Below are positions 33,416 through 40,862 of a stretch of 64,000 nt of DNA, one piece after another. The first letter of the stretch is position 1. The number at the start of each line of letters is the position of its first letter. The notes under the pieces are model-generated. The model was not told the origin of the DNA, did no database searches, and saw nothing but the letters and a program-made list of their open reading frames with translations. The stretch covers positions 620,001 to 684,000 of the forward strand of contig OZ242308.1 in assembly GCA_965208015.1 (NCBI GenBank), read 5' to 3'. The position numbers and the translations under genes were made by a program. The DNA comes from Bin87 sp965208015. GTDB lineage: Bacteria; Chloroflexota; Dehalococcoidia; Lucifugimonadales; UBA3495.

Positions 33416-33448
33416 CTCGGGACGGTCTGGGTCAGGTGTTCTAGGGCT
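33416..33448. repeat. 33-bp direct repeat, copy 1
   Basis: CTCGGGACGGTCTGGGTCAG begins a 33-base sequence repeated exactly at 34094-34126. Each copy lies upstream (on the minus strand) of one of the two small minus-strand genes. Related fragments (TGGGTCATAGGTTCTA, GACTGATGACCTGGCC) recur at 33449-33500 and, inverted, at 27010-27055 near the left end. Confidence 0.8.
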
Positions 33449-33537
33449 GGTAGGACTGATGACCTGGCCGGATGTTCTGGTTGTTCTGGGTCATAGGTTC
33501 TAATTTGGGGTTGTCAACTGTATAGGGGAGTCCAAAA

Positions 33538-33741
33538 ATGTCGTACGATCCTCTGGTTGCTGTAATCACCACCAACTACGAACCCAAGCCAGTGTTTCAT
33601 CTCTGCTGGAATTGCCCTGAGCTAAACAAGATCATCAACCCAGTCGAATGGGAGGGTGAGGAACCGTTCAGGGAGCTGTGCGAGATTTGCTGCCAGCGCA
33701 TAACGGACGGCATCTGCGACCCTACTCTGCGGCCCGACTAG
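33538..33741 (+). CDS. small zinc-binding protein related to the ankyrin protein tail
   Basis: A 67-residue protein with GGGGAG 11 bases before the ATG. The motif VFHLCWNCPELN corresponds to VYHLCQNCHYND of the ankyrin protein, and ELCEICCQRI to DLLCQNCESLL, so it is that zinc module on its own. It overlaps the convergent gene at 33722-34045 by 20 bases, repeating the arrangement of the preceding cassette. Confidence 0.65.
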   Translation: MSYDPLVAVITTNYEPKPVFHLCWNCPELNKIINPVEWEGEEPFRELCEICCQRITDGICDPTLRPD

Positions 33742-34045
33742 CAAAGATCATAATTTGCCAAGTAGGTTTGCTTACCACATTATCGGTAAACTTCCAATTC
33801 TGATGCAAACTGCTAATGTGCAAACTGTGATTAGCGGCAATCAAAGCAGCCCGCATAGCGTCGTGGTATCCGCCTTCAAATTCGATGCTATGCGTGGTGT
33901 AAGGTTTATGTCCTCTATCGGCTTCGGCGTAATCAATGATATCTAATCCCTCGCGCTCAAATAGCTTAATAATCTCAGCGAGTGTGCGATAGCGTCTATA
34001 AGGCCGGCCGCGGTGAGTGATTTCTAATGTTTCGTTTATAGTCAT
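33722..34045 (-). CDS. small protein, second copy of a duplicated cassette
   Basis: A 107-residue protein from the ATG at 34045 (MTINETLEITHRGRPYRRYR), with AAGGAGATAAACC upstream; longer in-frame extensions reach into the terminal repeat and are rejected. It carries GGYHDAMRAALIAANHSLHI and ends KPTWQIMIFASRAAE, similar to the end of 33124-33372. It is the rightmost gene of the transposon. Function unknown. Confidence 0.6.
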   Translation of the reverse strand: MTINETLEITHRGRPYRRYRTLAEIIKLFEREGLDIIDYAEADRGHKPYTTHSIEFEGGYHDAMRAALIAANHSLHISSLHQNWKFTDNVVSKPTWQIMIFASRAAE

Positions 34046-34093
34046 GGTATGGTTTATCTCCTTGCTTGGATTATGGATTGTTCGTATAGGATT

Positions 34094-34126
34094 CTCGGGA
34101 CGGTCTGGGTCAGGTGTTCTAGGGCT
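34094..34126. repeat. 33-bp direct repeat, copy 2
   Basis: Identical to 33416-33448. It lies between the last cargo gene and the right terminal repeat, so it may belong to the subterminal region recognised during transposition, or simply mark the cassette duplication. Confidence 0.8.
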
Positions 34127-34161
34127 AAAGTTCTGGTTAAAATAGGGCTCAAGTTCTAATT

Positions 34162-34182
34162 CTACTGGGGCGTATAGTTCCC
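34162..34182 (-). repeat. right terminal inverted repeat of the 7.2-kb transposon
   Basis: It is the exact complement of the left repeat at 26963-26983. The duplication ATTGCCTT follows at 34183-34190. The TAG that ends the upstream methylase fragment lies inside this repeat. Confidence 0.95.
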
Positions 34183-35169
34183 ATTGCCTTGCCACTCCAA
34201 TTGCGACGACAACTTGCCCATGTAGTCCAGTTGTCCTAGCAGGTTCAGCTTGTTGGCCGGTGCTTTGTTCGTTTCCCACAACGTGCTCACGGTACGCCAA
34301 CGAGTCCGCATCCGTCGATCCAGATCAGCCAACCTCACACCGCCAATGTCGTGGTTGTCGGTCGGGATGGCACCATCGCCTTGCTTCAACGGAAGCAGGG
34401 CCTGCAACGGTTCCAGGGTTACATAGGGAGCGACGGTCTCCCCCAGGTGCACGTCGAACAGGTGCCGGCGCTCCACCGTCTGGCCGGTTATGGCGGTCAG
34501 ATCCAGGTTCTTCCACGGCGCCTTGTCTTGGCTTCCCCGTCGAGGATTAACTGTTACCGTCTGCGCCGCTTGGACGACGGCGGTATTTTCCGTTTCGTTC
34601 ACGAAGAACAGAGAACGTGGGGCAATAATCGCTCCTTGCCGCGACCAGTTGGCGTAGGGTGAATCCCCCACGACGCCAGTGTCGGTAATCCCCGACGACA
34701 CCCGCCGCACATCATCGGACCCGGCCCGGCCCAGCCACTGCTCCACCGCGCCGGCCAGTGGCTTGCCGCCGGCGTCGGTTGGGCGCTTGCGCGCGAACAC
34801 CACCGAGGCCGGCACCGGGAAGAAGGTGTTGGGCTCCAGCCGCTCCAGGTCCCACGCCGGCTTGTGGGTGAAGTCCACGTTGATGGCCGGCCCCCTCCGG
34901 CCGGCCCGCCAGACGCCGCTGCGCCACTTGGAATGCTGCCCCGCCTGCAACGCGCTGTGGGGCAGCACGAACCCGATGACGCCCTCGTCTTTCAGGTACA
35001 GGTCCACGCTGCGGGCGAAGAACAGGCCGGCCACGTCCTGGTGGGTGGCGTAGTGGCCCCCAGCCCAGATGCCGTATCGGTTCCGGCTCAGGTTCTGCAA
35101 TTCGTCCCGCAGGATGTCCGCCGTCTGGTTGTAGTTGATCCACGGCGGGTTGCCGATCACCACGTCCAC
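34162..35169 (-). pseudogene. central part of the split N6-adenine DNA methylase
   Basis: The frame opens DVVIGNPPWINYNQTAD, with the NPPW catalytic motif IV of N6-adenine methylases, and runs through a target-recognition-like region to GKLSSQLEWQGN. Eight codons later it stops inside the transposon end. The other part lies at 26451-26962. Upstream of the NPPW motif, where the SAM-binding region should be, the frame enters a repeat (35213-35237) and the N-terminal half is missing. The gene is thus doubly disrupted and cannot give an active methylase. Confidence 0.85.
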
Positions 35170-35212
35170 CCGGGCAGGGACAGGGCCACCGCTGGGTTGA
35201 AGAGATTGACAG

Positions 35213-35237
35213 ATCGCTTCGCGCCTCGCAATGACGG
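35213..35237. repeat. short dispersed repeat at the broken 5' end of the methylase
   Basis: GATCGCTTCGCGCCTCGCAA followed by TGACGGG is of the widespread CATTGCGAGGCGCGAAGCGATC repeat type. It lies where methylase similarity stops and may mark the deletion point of its N-terminal half. Confidence 0.55.
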
Positions 35238-35336
35238 GTTTGTGGAAACTTGCTACACGCGAGCGACAACTGCGCGTTGACGGTGAAGCGGGCGCGGATT
35301 AATATTGCGCGCACTATAGAAATTGCGAGGTCCGAG

Positions 35337-35651
35337 ATGGCAGGAGCCAAATTCGATTGGGGACACAAGCGTGAGCAGCCCGAGGGAGTTAAAATCCAGC
35401 TCAGCTACGTTGGGCCGGGAATGATGCCGGACGAGAAGTACGTCAAGTTCGAAATTGGCGACAAGGCTTACGGTGGCTGGATGCCTGAATACGCAGTCAA
35501 CGAACAGGAGAAATGGCTCAAAGCCTTCGTTATCGCCGATTTCGACGATGGCAGATGGTTGGTTCAACTCCCGGACGAGACTCGCGTGTCCGGTCGCAAT
35601 ATTTTCGTGCCTGAGGCATACCAGGAGGACATCCTCAAAGGCTGGTGGTGA
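35337..35651 (+). CDS. hypothetical protein cotranscribed with a dCTP-deaminase-like gene
   Basis: A 104-residue protein starting MAGAKFDWGHKREQPEGVKI with GAGG six bases upstream. It is beta-rich (YVKFEIGDKAYGGWMPEYAV, WLVQLPDETRVSGRNIFV) and lacks cysteines and membrane segments. Its TGA overlaps the next ATG (TGATG), so it is tightly coupled to the deaminase-like gene. No family recognised. Confidence 0.65.
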   Translation: MAGAKFDWGHKREQPEGVKIQLSYVGPGMMPDEKYVKFEIGDKAYGGWMPEYAVNEQEKWLKAFVIADFDDGRWLVQLPDETRVSGRNIFVPEAYQEDILKGWW

Positions 35652-36196
35652 TGATCTACAGCGATCAGGACATCAGGCGCGCACTGGAAGAAGGGGAATT
35701 GGTCATCGAGCCACGGCCCGTCCTCGCCGCGTATGCTACCTCTTCCGTGGACTTGCTTCTGGGGGACGCTTTCACCGTCTTTGACCCTCCGACACCGGGC
35801 GTCGAAATCGCGGTAATGGTGGCCCAGGCTGATCCAGAAGAAGCGGTCCAACAGTTTGGCAGAGTGGTCAGCGTTCCGTCAGACTCATACATCGAGCTGA
35901 AACCGAATGCCTTCGCACTGGCCTATACTGTGGAACGTGTAGAACTGCCGCTGACCCTGGCGGCCAGGGTGGAGGGTAAAAGTTCTGTCGCTCGCTGGGG
36001 TTTGTCAGTCCACCAGACGGCGCCGACCATACACGCCGGGTTTCACGGCAACATCCGCCTGGAAATTGCCAATGTCGGTCCTTTCGTATGTCGTCTGACT
36101 CCCGGTATGCAGATTTGCCAATTGGTGATTGAAGAGTTGAAATCGCCGCCGGAAAACGAACTCCAATCCCGTTTCCAGAACCAAAGCCCCAATTGA
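35651..36196 (+). CDS. dcd: dCTP deaminase / dUTPase superfamily protein
   Basis: A 181-residue protein of normal length for bacterial dCTP deaminase, which converts dCTP to dUTP. The hallmark segment EGKSSVARWGLSVHQTAPTI, followed by HAGFHGNIRLEIANVG, has the Ser-Ser-Arg phosphate-binding motif and the region of the catalytic Glu, and DLLLGDAFTVF matches the N-terminal strand. Deaminases of this family can be housekeeping enzymes or phage-defence proteins that drain dCTP. The coupling to an unknown small gene and the position between a methylase relic and a DUF262 protein favour the latter, but this is inference. Confidence 0.85.
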   Translation: MIYSDQDIRRALEEGELVIEPRPVLAAYATSSVDLLLGDAFTVFDPPTPGVEIAVMVAQADPEEAVQQFGRVVSVPSDSYIELKPNAFALAYTVERVELPLTLAARVEGKSSVARWGLSVHQTAPTIHAGFHGNIRLEIANVGPFVCRLTPGMQICQLVIEELKSPPENELQSRFQNQSPN

Positions 36197-36312
36197 GACC
36201 ATCGGGTGCTTTTCGCTTGCCTCCCTGTCCCCCTTGCTCCCGCAGTGAGGCTATGGCGAGTGGCATAGTAGACGTAACGAGACGGAGATGCAGGACCACG
36301 AGGAAGATAAAC

Positions 36313-37914
36313 ATGGAGCATAGGCAGCCAACTGCTGAGTCGATTGTCCGGGCAGCTAACCAGGGCGAATACGCCGTACCGGAATTCCAGCGGGGGTTCG
36401 TGTGGACAGTCGCACAGGTTCGAGATCTTGCCGATTCCCTTACGCGGAGTTATCCCGTGGGCAGCATTTTGACGTGGAAATCAGACACGGCGATACAACG
36501 CGGTGACAGTGGCCAACCACGACAAAAATCATGGATCATTGACGGCCAGCAACGGACTACCGCTCTATGTACTCTTTTCGACCGGCGTCCTGAGTGGTGG
36601 GACAACAACCGGAGCGGCACCTGGGCCGATCACATGAGCGCCTATGACATAAGGCTCGACATCGGGGTAGCAGAACTAACCTTCGCAACGCGCAAGTCTC
36701 CATCTCAACGTTACGTTCCGGTCAGGGAAATTCTGGCGTCCGAAGATTTGTACGCCTTCGCTGAGAATCTTGTCGAAGGAGGACACGCCTTTACCGACAG
36801 CGTGGGAACATTGGCAAGGCATCTGCAAGAAGTGACCAGGATCAAGCAGGCGATTCTGCCTACGGTGGAGATTGACGATACCATTGAACTGACCGAGGTA
36901 GCCGAAATATTCAAAAGGCTCAACTCAACTGGCACGCGGGTACAGCAGGCGGACATTTATCTTGGGGTGGTGGCATCTCGAAACCCCGGCTGGGTGAATC
37001 AAAATTTCATCAAGTTTATTGATGATCTTGATGATCAGGGCTTCGAAATTGAACCCGCCTTCCTGTTTCGGTCGTTTACCGGAATTGGTGTCGGTAAAAG
37101 TCGGTTCCGCGACATTGAGCAAAGCTTTTGGGAGAACCTTGGCGATAACCCAGCGTGGAATACAACCCAGAAGGCCTTGCAGTCGGTGTGCCAAGGACTC
37201 CGACAGTACGGTATCATCAATTCCGATCTGGCACTGAGCTCCAACGCAATTGTCGCGGCGGCTGTATATCGCGCACAATTCTCGCAAGGCCCCTTCAGCC
37301 CCTTTTTGTCATGGATGCTTAACGCGGTCAAAGAAGGTTTTTTTGGCGGACCGACGGAAACGAAGCTGGATCGAATCATAGCTGCAGTACAGAACGCCAA
37401 TTCCAAAGACGAAGCCCTACACAGTCTGGATACTTTGCTAAACAACCCTCCGAAATTCACCCCGGAAGAATTCATCGAGACCGGAAGCGGGCGAAACTCC
37501 GTGCAGAGGCTGATGATCTATCTACTCGCGTTCAAGAATGACGCTCAAGACTGGAATACCGACGGATACAGAATTAGAGCAGAGGCAGTAGGCAGCTACG
37601 AACCGGAGTGGCATCACATCTTCCCACGCAAATGGCTCAGGGACAACGTATCGGGAATCGATAGAAAGCTCATCGATTCCGTGGCCAATATGGCCGTGAT
37701 CAGCGGAGCGGCGAACCGCAAAATTGCGGCGAAAGCCCCCAAATGCTACATCGCTGAACTCAATCTTGCGGCGCGGGGCCTGCTGGACCAGCAAGCGATT
37801 CCGGACCCTACCTTTGTGGAGCCGGAGCAGTACCAGGAATGGCTACGCGCCCGAGCGGAACGATTGGCTGAGGCGTCCAACGAGTATTTGGACTCACTGC
37901 GCCGCGAAGCATGA
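36313..37914 (+). CDS. DUF262 protein with C-terminal HNH (DUF1524-like) domain
   Basis: A 533-residue protein with the two-domain build of GmrSD-like type IV restriction enzymes and related defence proteins. The N-terminal DUF262 domain has VPEFQRGFVW and SWIIDGQQRTTALCTLF (the DGQQR nucleotide-binding motif, near residue 80). The C-terminal domain has EWHHIFPRKWL near residue 437 and NMAVISGAANRKIA near 460, a His-His/Asn metal-finger nuclease core. GmrSD cleaves DNA with modified cytosines; the substrate here is unknown. The ATG at 36313 has AGGAAG upstream; the frame extends 40 codons further but overlaps the deaminase gene. Confidence 0.85.
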   Translation: MEHRQPTAESIVRAANQGEYAVPEFQRGFVWTVAQVRDLADSLTRSYPVGSILTWKSDTAIQRGDSGQPRQKSWIIDGQQRTTALCTLFDRRPEWWDNNRSGTWADHMSAYDIRLDIGVAELTFATRKSPSQRYVPVREILASEDLYAFAENLVEGGHAFTDSVGTLARHLQEVTRIKQAILPTVEIDDTIELTEVAEIFKRLNSTGTRVQQADIYLGVVASRNPGWVNQNFIKFIDDLDDQGFEIEPAFLFRSFTGIGVGKSRFRDIEQSFWENLGDNPAWNTTQKALQSVCQGLRQYGIINSDLALSSNAIVAAAVYRAQFSQGPFSPFLSWMLNAVKEGFFGGPTETKLDRIIAAVQNANSKDEALHSLDTLLNNPPKFTPEEFIETGSGRNSVQRLMIYLLAFKNDAQDWNTDGYRIRAEAVGSYEPEWHHIFPRKWLRDNVSGIDRKLIDSVANMAVISGAANRKIAAKAPKCYIAELNLAARGLLDQQAIPDPTFVEPEQYQEWLRARAERLAEASNEYLDSLRREA

Positions 37915-38051
37915 CAAGCGTTAACAAAGCATTCGGAATGACGGCCGGTTTCAGCATCCAATGTGATTCACTGGCAATGAGCCGTCGCCTTGACATCCCT
38001 GTACCCCTGTAACAGAATAACGCCATCTTCACCCCGCACAGGAACGAGAGT

Positions 38052-38846
38052 ATGACAACAGTTCAGAGTGGTTCCCGCACTACCGTAAATGTCAACGGCA
38101 CTGCCGTCGAAATGTACTCCGGCGGCAGCGGCCCACCGCTGGTGTTCTTCCATGGCGCTGGTGGTTCCAACGGATGGCAAGCCTGGCACGAAGACCTCGC
38201 CGCCGAGTACACCGTCTACGTCCCCAGCCAGCCGGGATTCAACGGCACCGAGGCGCCTGACTGGCTCAAGACCATCAACGACGTCGCCCACTTCAATCAC
38301 ATGTTCATCGACGCCCTGGGCCTGCAGGACATCGTGCTGATGGGCTCCTCCATGGGCGGCTGGGTCTCCGCCGAAATGGCCGCCATGGACGATCACAACA
38401 TCGACGCCCTGGTGCTGGTGGACCCGGCCGGCATCAAGCCCCGGGAGGGCGAGATCGCCGAGATCTTCATGGTGTCCGCCGACACGCGCCTCCAGCAGCG
38501 CTTCCACGACCCCAGCCAGGTGGAAAACTACGAGCATTATGCCCGCGAGTTGACGCCCGAAGAGCAGCTGGTGGTCCACTCCAACGCGATTACGGCATCC
38601 CAGCTTTGCTGGAAACCCTACCTGCACAACCCCAGCCTGCCGCACTTCCTGTCGCGGGTGAGTACCCCCACCCTGATCGTCTGGGGCCGGGAGGACGCGA
38701 TCATACCCGTTGAGTGCGGCCACCTGTTCCAGCAGGCCATCCAGGGCAGCCAGCTCCGCATCATCGATAACTGCGGACACTCACCGGCCGTGGAAAAGCG
38801 CGGTGAGTTCGTCGCCGCCGTCACCGGCTTCCTGAACAGCCTGTAA
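38052..38846 (+). CDS. alpha/beta hydrolase
   Basis: A 264-residue enzyme with a complete catalytic triad: nucleophile elbow GSSMGGW (Ser near residue 99), Asp in WGREDAIIP (near 215) and His in NCGHSPAVEK (near 243). The oxyanion region is VFFHGAGGSNGW. The N-terminus resembles the truncated hydrolase at the left edge. It precedes a flavin monooxygenase gene, and hydrolases of this class often act on ring-fission or ester products; the actual substrate is unknown. Confidence 0.9.
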   Translation: MTTVQSGSRTTVNVNGTAVEMYSGGSGPPLVFFHGAGGSNGWQAWHEDLAAEYTVYVPSQPGFNGTEAPDWLKTINDVAHFNHMFIDALGLQDIVLMGSSMGGWVSAEMAAMDDHNIDALVLVDPAGIKPREGEIAEIFMVSADTRLQQRFHDPSQVENYEHYARELTPEEQLVVHSNAITASQLCWKPYLHNPSLPHFLSRVSTPTLIVWGREDAIIPVECGHLFQQAIQGSQLRIIDNCGHSPAVEKRGEFVAAVTGFLNSL

Positions 38847-38880
38847 CTTTGACCCCCAGCGCGCACCCACTTTTGGACAC

Positions 38881-38974
38881 GGGAACAATTTGCATGGATG
38901 AGCAGGATGAACGGGATAAGGATTCCGTAAATGTATTCAATCCTGTAAATCCTGTACATCCATGCAAATTTCCC
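38881..38974. repeat. variant of the dispersed palindrome
   Basis: GGGAACAATTTGCATGGATG and CATCCATGCAAATTTCCC are near-complements at the ends, with inner AGGATGAACGGGATAAGGATT and CAATCCTGTAAATCCTG blocks like those of copies 1-5. It fills the gap between the hydrolase and monooxygenase genes. A half copy (ATCCTGAATATCCTGTGCAT) is at 58990-59009. Confidence 0.7.
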
Positions 38975-38990
38975 CAAAGGAGCAAACATC

Positions 38991-40142
38991 ATGGCTCACG
39001 AACTCGAAGTATTCTGGTTCTCCGAACAGCCCTACGGCCACGTCACCGAGGATGACCTGGAGGGGTGGGAATCGGGGCGGATGCACTTCCCCAACACCTA
39101 TTTCGACCCCGAAAAGGCCCACGTTCTCTACACCAACTACCACGACCAGTACCAACTGGCCGATGAGGTCAATTTCGACGGCATCATGTCCAACGAGCAC
39201 CACAGCTCCTACTGGTGCATGAAGCCCTCCGTCAACGTGGACGCCGCCGTCATCACCCAGCGCACCAGGAAGGCGAAGATCGCCATGCTGGGCAACGTCA
39301 TCGCCGTCAACGACCCGGTCAAGATGGCCGAAGAGATCGCCATGCTCGACTGCATCAGCGGCGGTCGCGTCATCTCCGGCTTCGTCCGCGGCACCGCCGT
39401 GGAGACCCTCCACGCCGGTTACCCGCCCACCGAGAACCGCCCGCGCTTCGAGGAGGCCCACGACCTCATCGTCAAGTGCTGGACCCAGCCCGGCCCCTTC
39501 CGCTGGGAGGGCGAATACTGGCCCCACCGCATGGTCAACCCCTGGGTCGTGCCGATCCAGAAGCCGCACCCGCCCGTCTGGTTCCCCGGCACCGGCAGCC
39601 CCGAGTCCGTGATCTGGGCCGCCAAGCACCGCTACCCGTACATGAACCTCGGCTCCCTGCTGGACCTCACCAAGCAGCTCAAGGGCATCTACCACGAGAC
39701 CGCCGCCGAGGAAGGCTACGAGGCTGGCCCCGAGCACTTCGGCTACCTGATCCGCTGCCTCGTCGCCGACACCGACGAGAAGGCCCAGGAGATCGGCCGC
39801 ACCTTCCTGTGGACCGAGAACCACCGCAACCGCGGGCCGATGGAATTCAACGACCCGCCCGGCTACCAGTCCCGCGAGGCCCTGCGCATCAAGATGTCGC
39901 GGCCGCTGATCGGCACCGGCACCATGGGTCGCCGCATGACCTATGAGGACCTGCAGGACGCCTACAACATCATCGTCGGCAGCCCCGAGACCGTGACCGA
40001 GAAGCTGCGCCACATCCGCAAGGACCTCGATCCCGGCTACATTCTCATCTACGGCAACGAGGGTCACATGGCCCACGAGGACGTCATGCGCTCCGTGGAG
40101 CTCCTGGGTACGAAGGTGATACCGGCGCTGAAGGAAGGGTAG
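38991..40142 (+). CDS. luciferase-like (LLM class) flavin-dependent monooxygenase
   Basis: A 383-residue TIM-barrel oxygenase that would use reduced flavin (FMN or F420) and oxygen. Family landmarks are EVFWFSEQPYGHVTEDD at the start, EHHSSYWCMKPSV near residue 70, the AEEIAMLDCISGGRVISGF segment near 115 and VWFPGTGSPESVIWAAKH near 205. It is cotranscribed with the upstream hydrolase, or separated from it only by the palindromic repeat. Substrate unknown. Confidence 0.9.
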   Translation: MAHELEVFWFSEQPYGHVTEDDLEGWESGRMHFPNTYFDPEKAHVLYTNYHDQYQLADEVNFDGIMSNEHHSSYWCMKPSVNVDAAVITQRTRKAKIAMLGNVIAVNDPVKMAEEIAMLDCISGGRVISGFVRGTAVETLHAGYPPTENRPRFEEAHDLIVKCWTQPGPFRWEGEYWPHRMVNPWVVPIQKPHPPVWFPGTGSPESVIWAAKHRYPYMNLGSLLDLTKQLKGIYHETAAEEGYEAGPEHFGYLIRCLVADTDEKAQEIGRTFLWTENHRNRGPMEFNDPPGYQSREALRIKMSRPLIGTGTMGRRMTYEDLQDAYNIIVGSPETVTEKLRHIRKDLDPGYILIYGNEGHMAHEDVMRSVELLGTKVIPALKEG

Positions 40143-40164
40143 ACCTCACTGACATAGCAAGCGA

Positions 40165-40203
40165 AAACCCGGGGATTGCTTCGGCGATCCTCGGGTTTTT
40201 TGT
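40165..40203 (+). terminator. rho-independent terminator
   Basis: AACCCGGGGAT and ATCCTCGGGTT pair around TGCTTCGGCG and run into TTTTTT. It follows the monooxygenase stop by about 25 bases. Confidence 0.88.
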
Positions 40204-40223
40204 GGCTTTGGGAGCCGAAGAAA

Positions 40224-40520
40224 ATGAACGATGACCAGTTGGAAAGAAGCTTGCGAAGCATTGGAAAGGGATGCTTTGTTGAGTATTTTTGTCAATTTGC
40301 TGACCAGACATTGTCCAACAGCCACGTAATCGAGATGCTGATGCGTCGGGAAGGCTACGCTGAAAACGGCAGCCGAACCCGCGTCAGCCAAGCGCGCCGG
40401 ATTATAAGATCCGGCAGGGCGGAAGACGCGCTGCGGAACGTGATCCAGTCGGACCGTATTCCAAACTACGGAAGGATCGCGGCCAGAGCCAGGGAATTAC
40501 TGAGCAAGATGGCGAGTTGA
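40224..40520 (+). CDS. hypothetical protein upstream of an antitoxin-like relic
   Basis: A 98-residue protein (MNDDQLERSLRSIGKGCFVE to ARELLSKMAS), helical, with NGSRTRVSQARRIIRSG suggesting a DNA-binding or basic patch. GGGAG precedes the ATG. It stands just before the frameshifted antitoxin-like gene and may be a partner, though it does not look like a known toxin family. Confidence 0.55.
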   Translation: MNDDQLERSLRSIGKGCFVEYFCQFADQTLSNSHVIEMLMRREGYAENGSRTRVSQARRIIRSGRAEDALRNVIQSDRIPNYGRIAARARELLSKMAS

Positions 40521-40565
40521 AGTTGCGATTCAGAGACTTTTTTGGCGATAGGACAGGAACAGGAA

Positions 40566-40798
40566 ATGGCTACCACGATCATACTTGCCCACGATATCAA
40601 GGTACGACTGACTTCCTCGCGTCCAAAACCGGCCGGTCCAAGTTGTTGTTGTGCGAGATCGTCGAACGCGGGATGGAGGATATCAAGGACTACTATCTGT
40701 CCATAGATGTTCTCGAACGCATCCGCAGCGGCGAGGAAGTCGTCTACTCGTCCGCTGAGGTGAGGCGGGACCTTGGCTTGGACGACCGAATACTCTGA
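40566..40798 (+). pseudogene. frameshifted ribbon-helix-helix antitoxin-like gene
   Basis: The start MATTIILAHDIKVRL lies in one frame from 40566, and the remainder DFLASKTGRSKLLLCEIVER to VRRDLGLDDRIL in another. Together they make a typical RHH/RelB-like antitoxin of about 77 residues. The break is at CGACTGACTTC: one lost base (a G after CTG) would restore one frame. Either the gene is dead or the assembly has an error. No toxin gene is seen next to it. Confidence 0.6.
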
Positions 40799-40862
40799 CA
40801 ACAACGCCCCGGCGAAAGACCCCGCCGGAGCGCGCTTGTTTTCTCTTTCATGCGCGTGGAGC

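Larger units (their letters stand above)
26963..34182. mobile_element. 7.2-kb IS1595-family transposon with cargo
   Basis: The element has 21-bp perfect terminal inverted repeats (starting GGGAACTATACGCCCC) and is flanked by the 8-bp direct duplication ATTGCCTT at 26955-26962 and 34183-34190. Removing the element and one duplication restores LEWQGN-HEGRPV in frame in the methylase gene. It encodes an ISXO2-type DDE transposase; 8-bp duplications are normal for IS1595. Cargo: a possible small RNA, two tRNA genes, a nested tnpB unit, small proteins, a remnant of a second IS1595 transposase, a structured leader RNA, membrane and ankyrin proteins and a duplicated convergent gene pair. The middle (27.6-31.1 kb) is much richer in A+T than the host. 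Confidence 0.93.

Noticed and set aside
26955..34190. Composite transposon formed by two complete IS copies
   Set aside because: Only one intact transposase is present and the outer ends form a single matched pair with one target duplication; the second transposase is a short internal relic.
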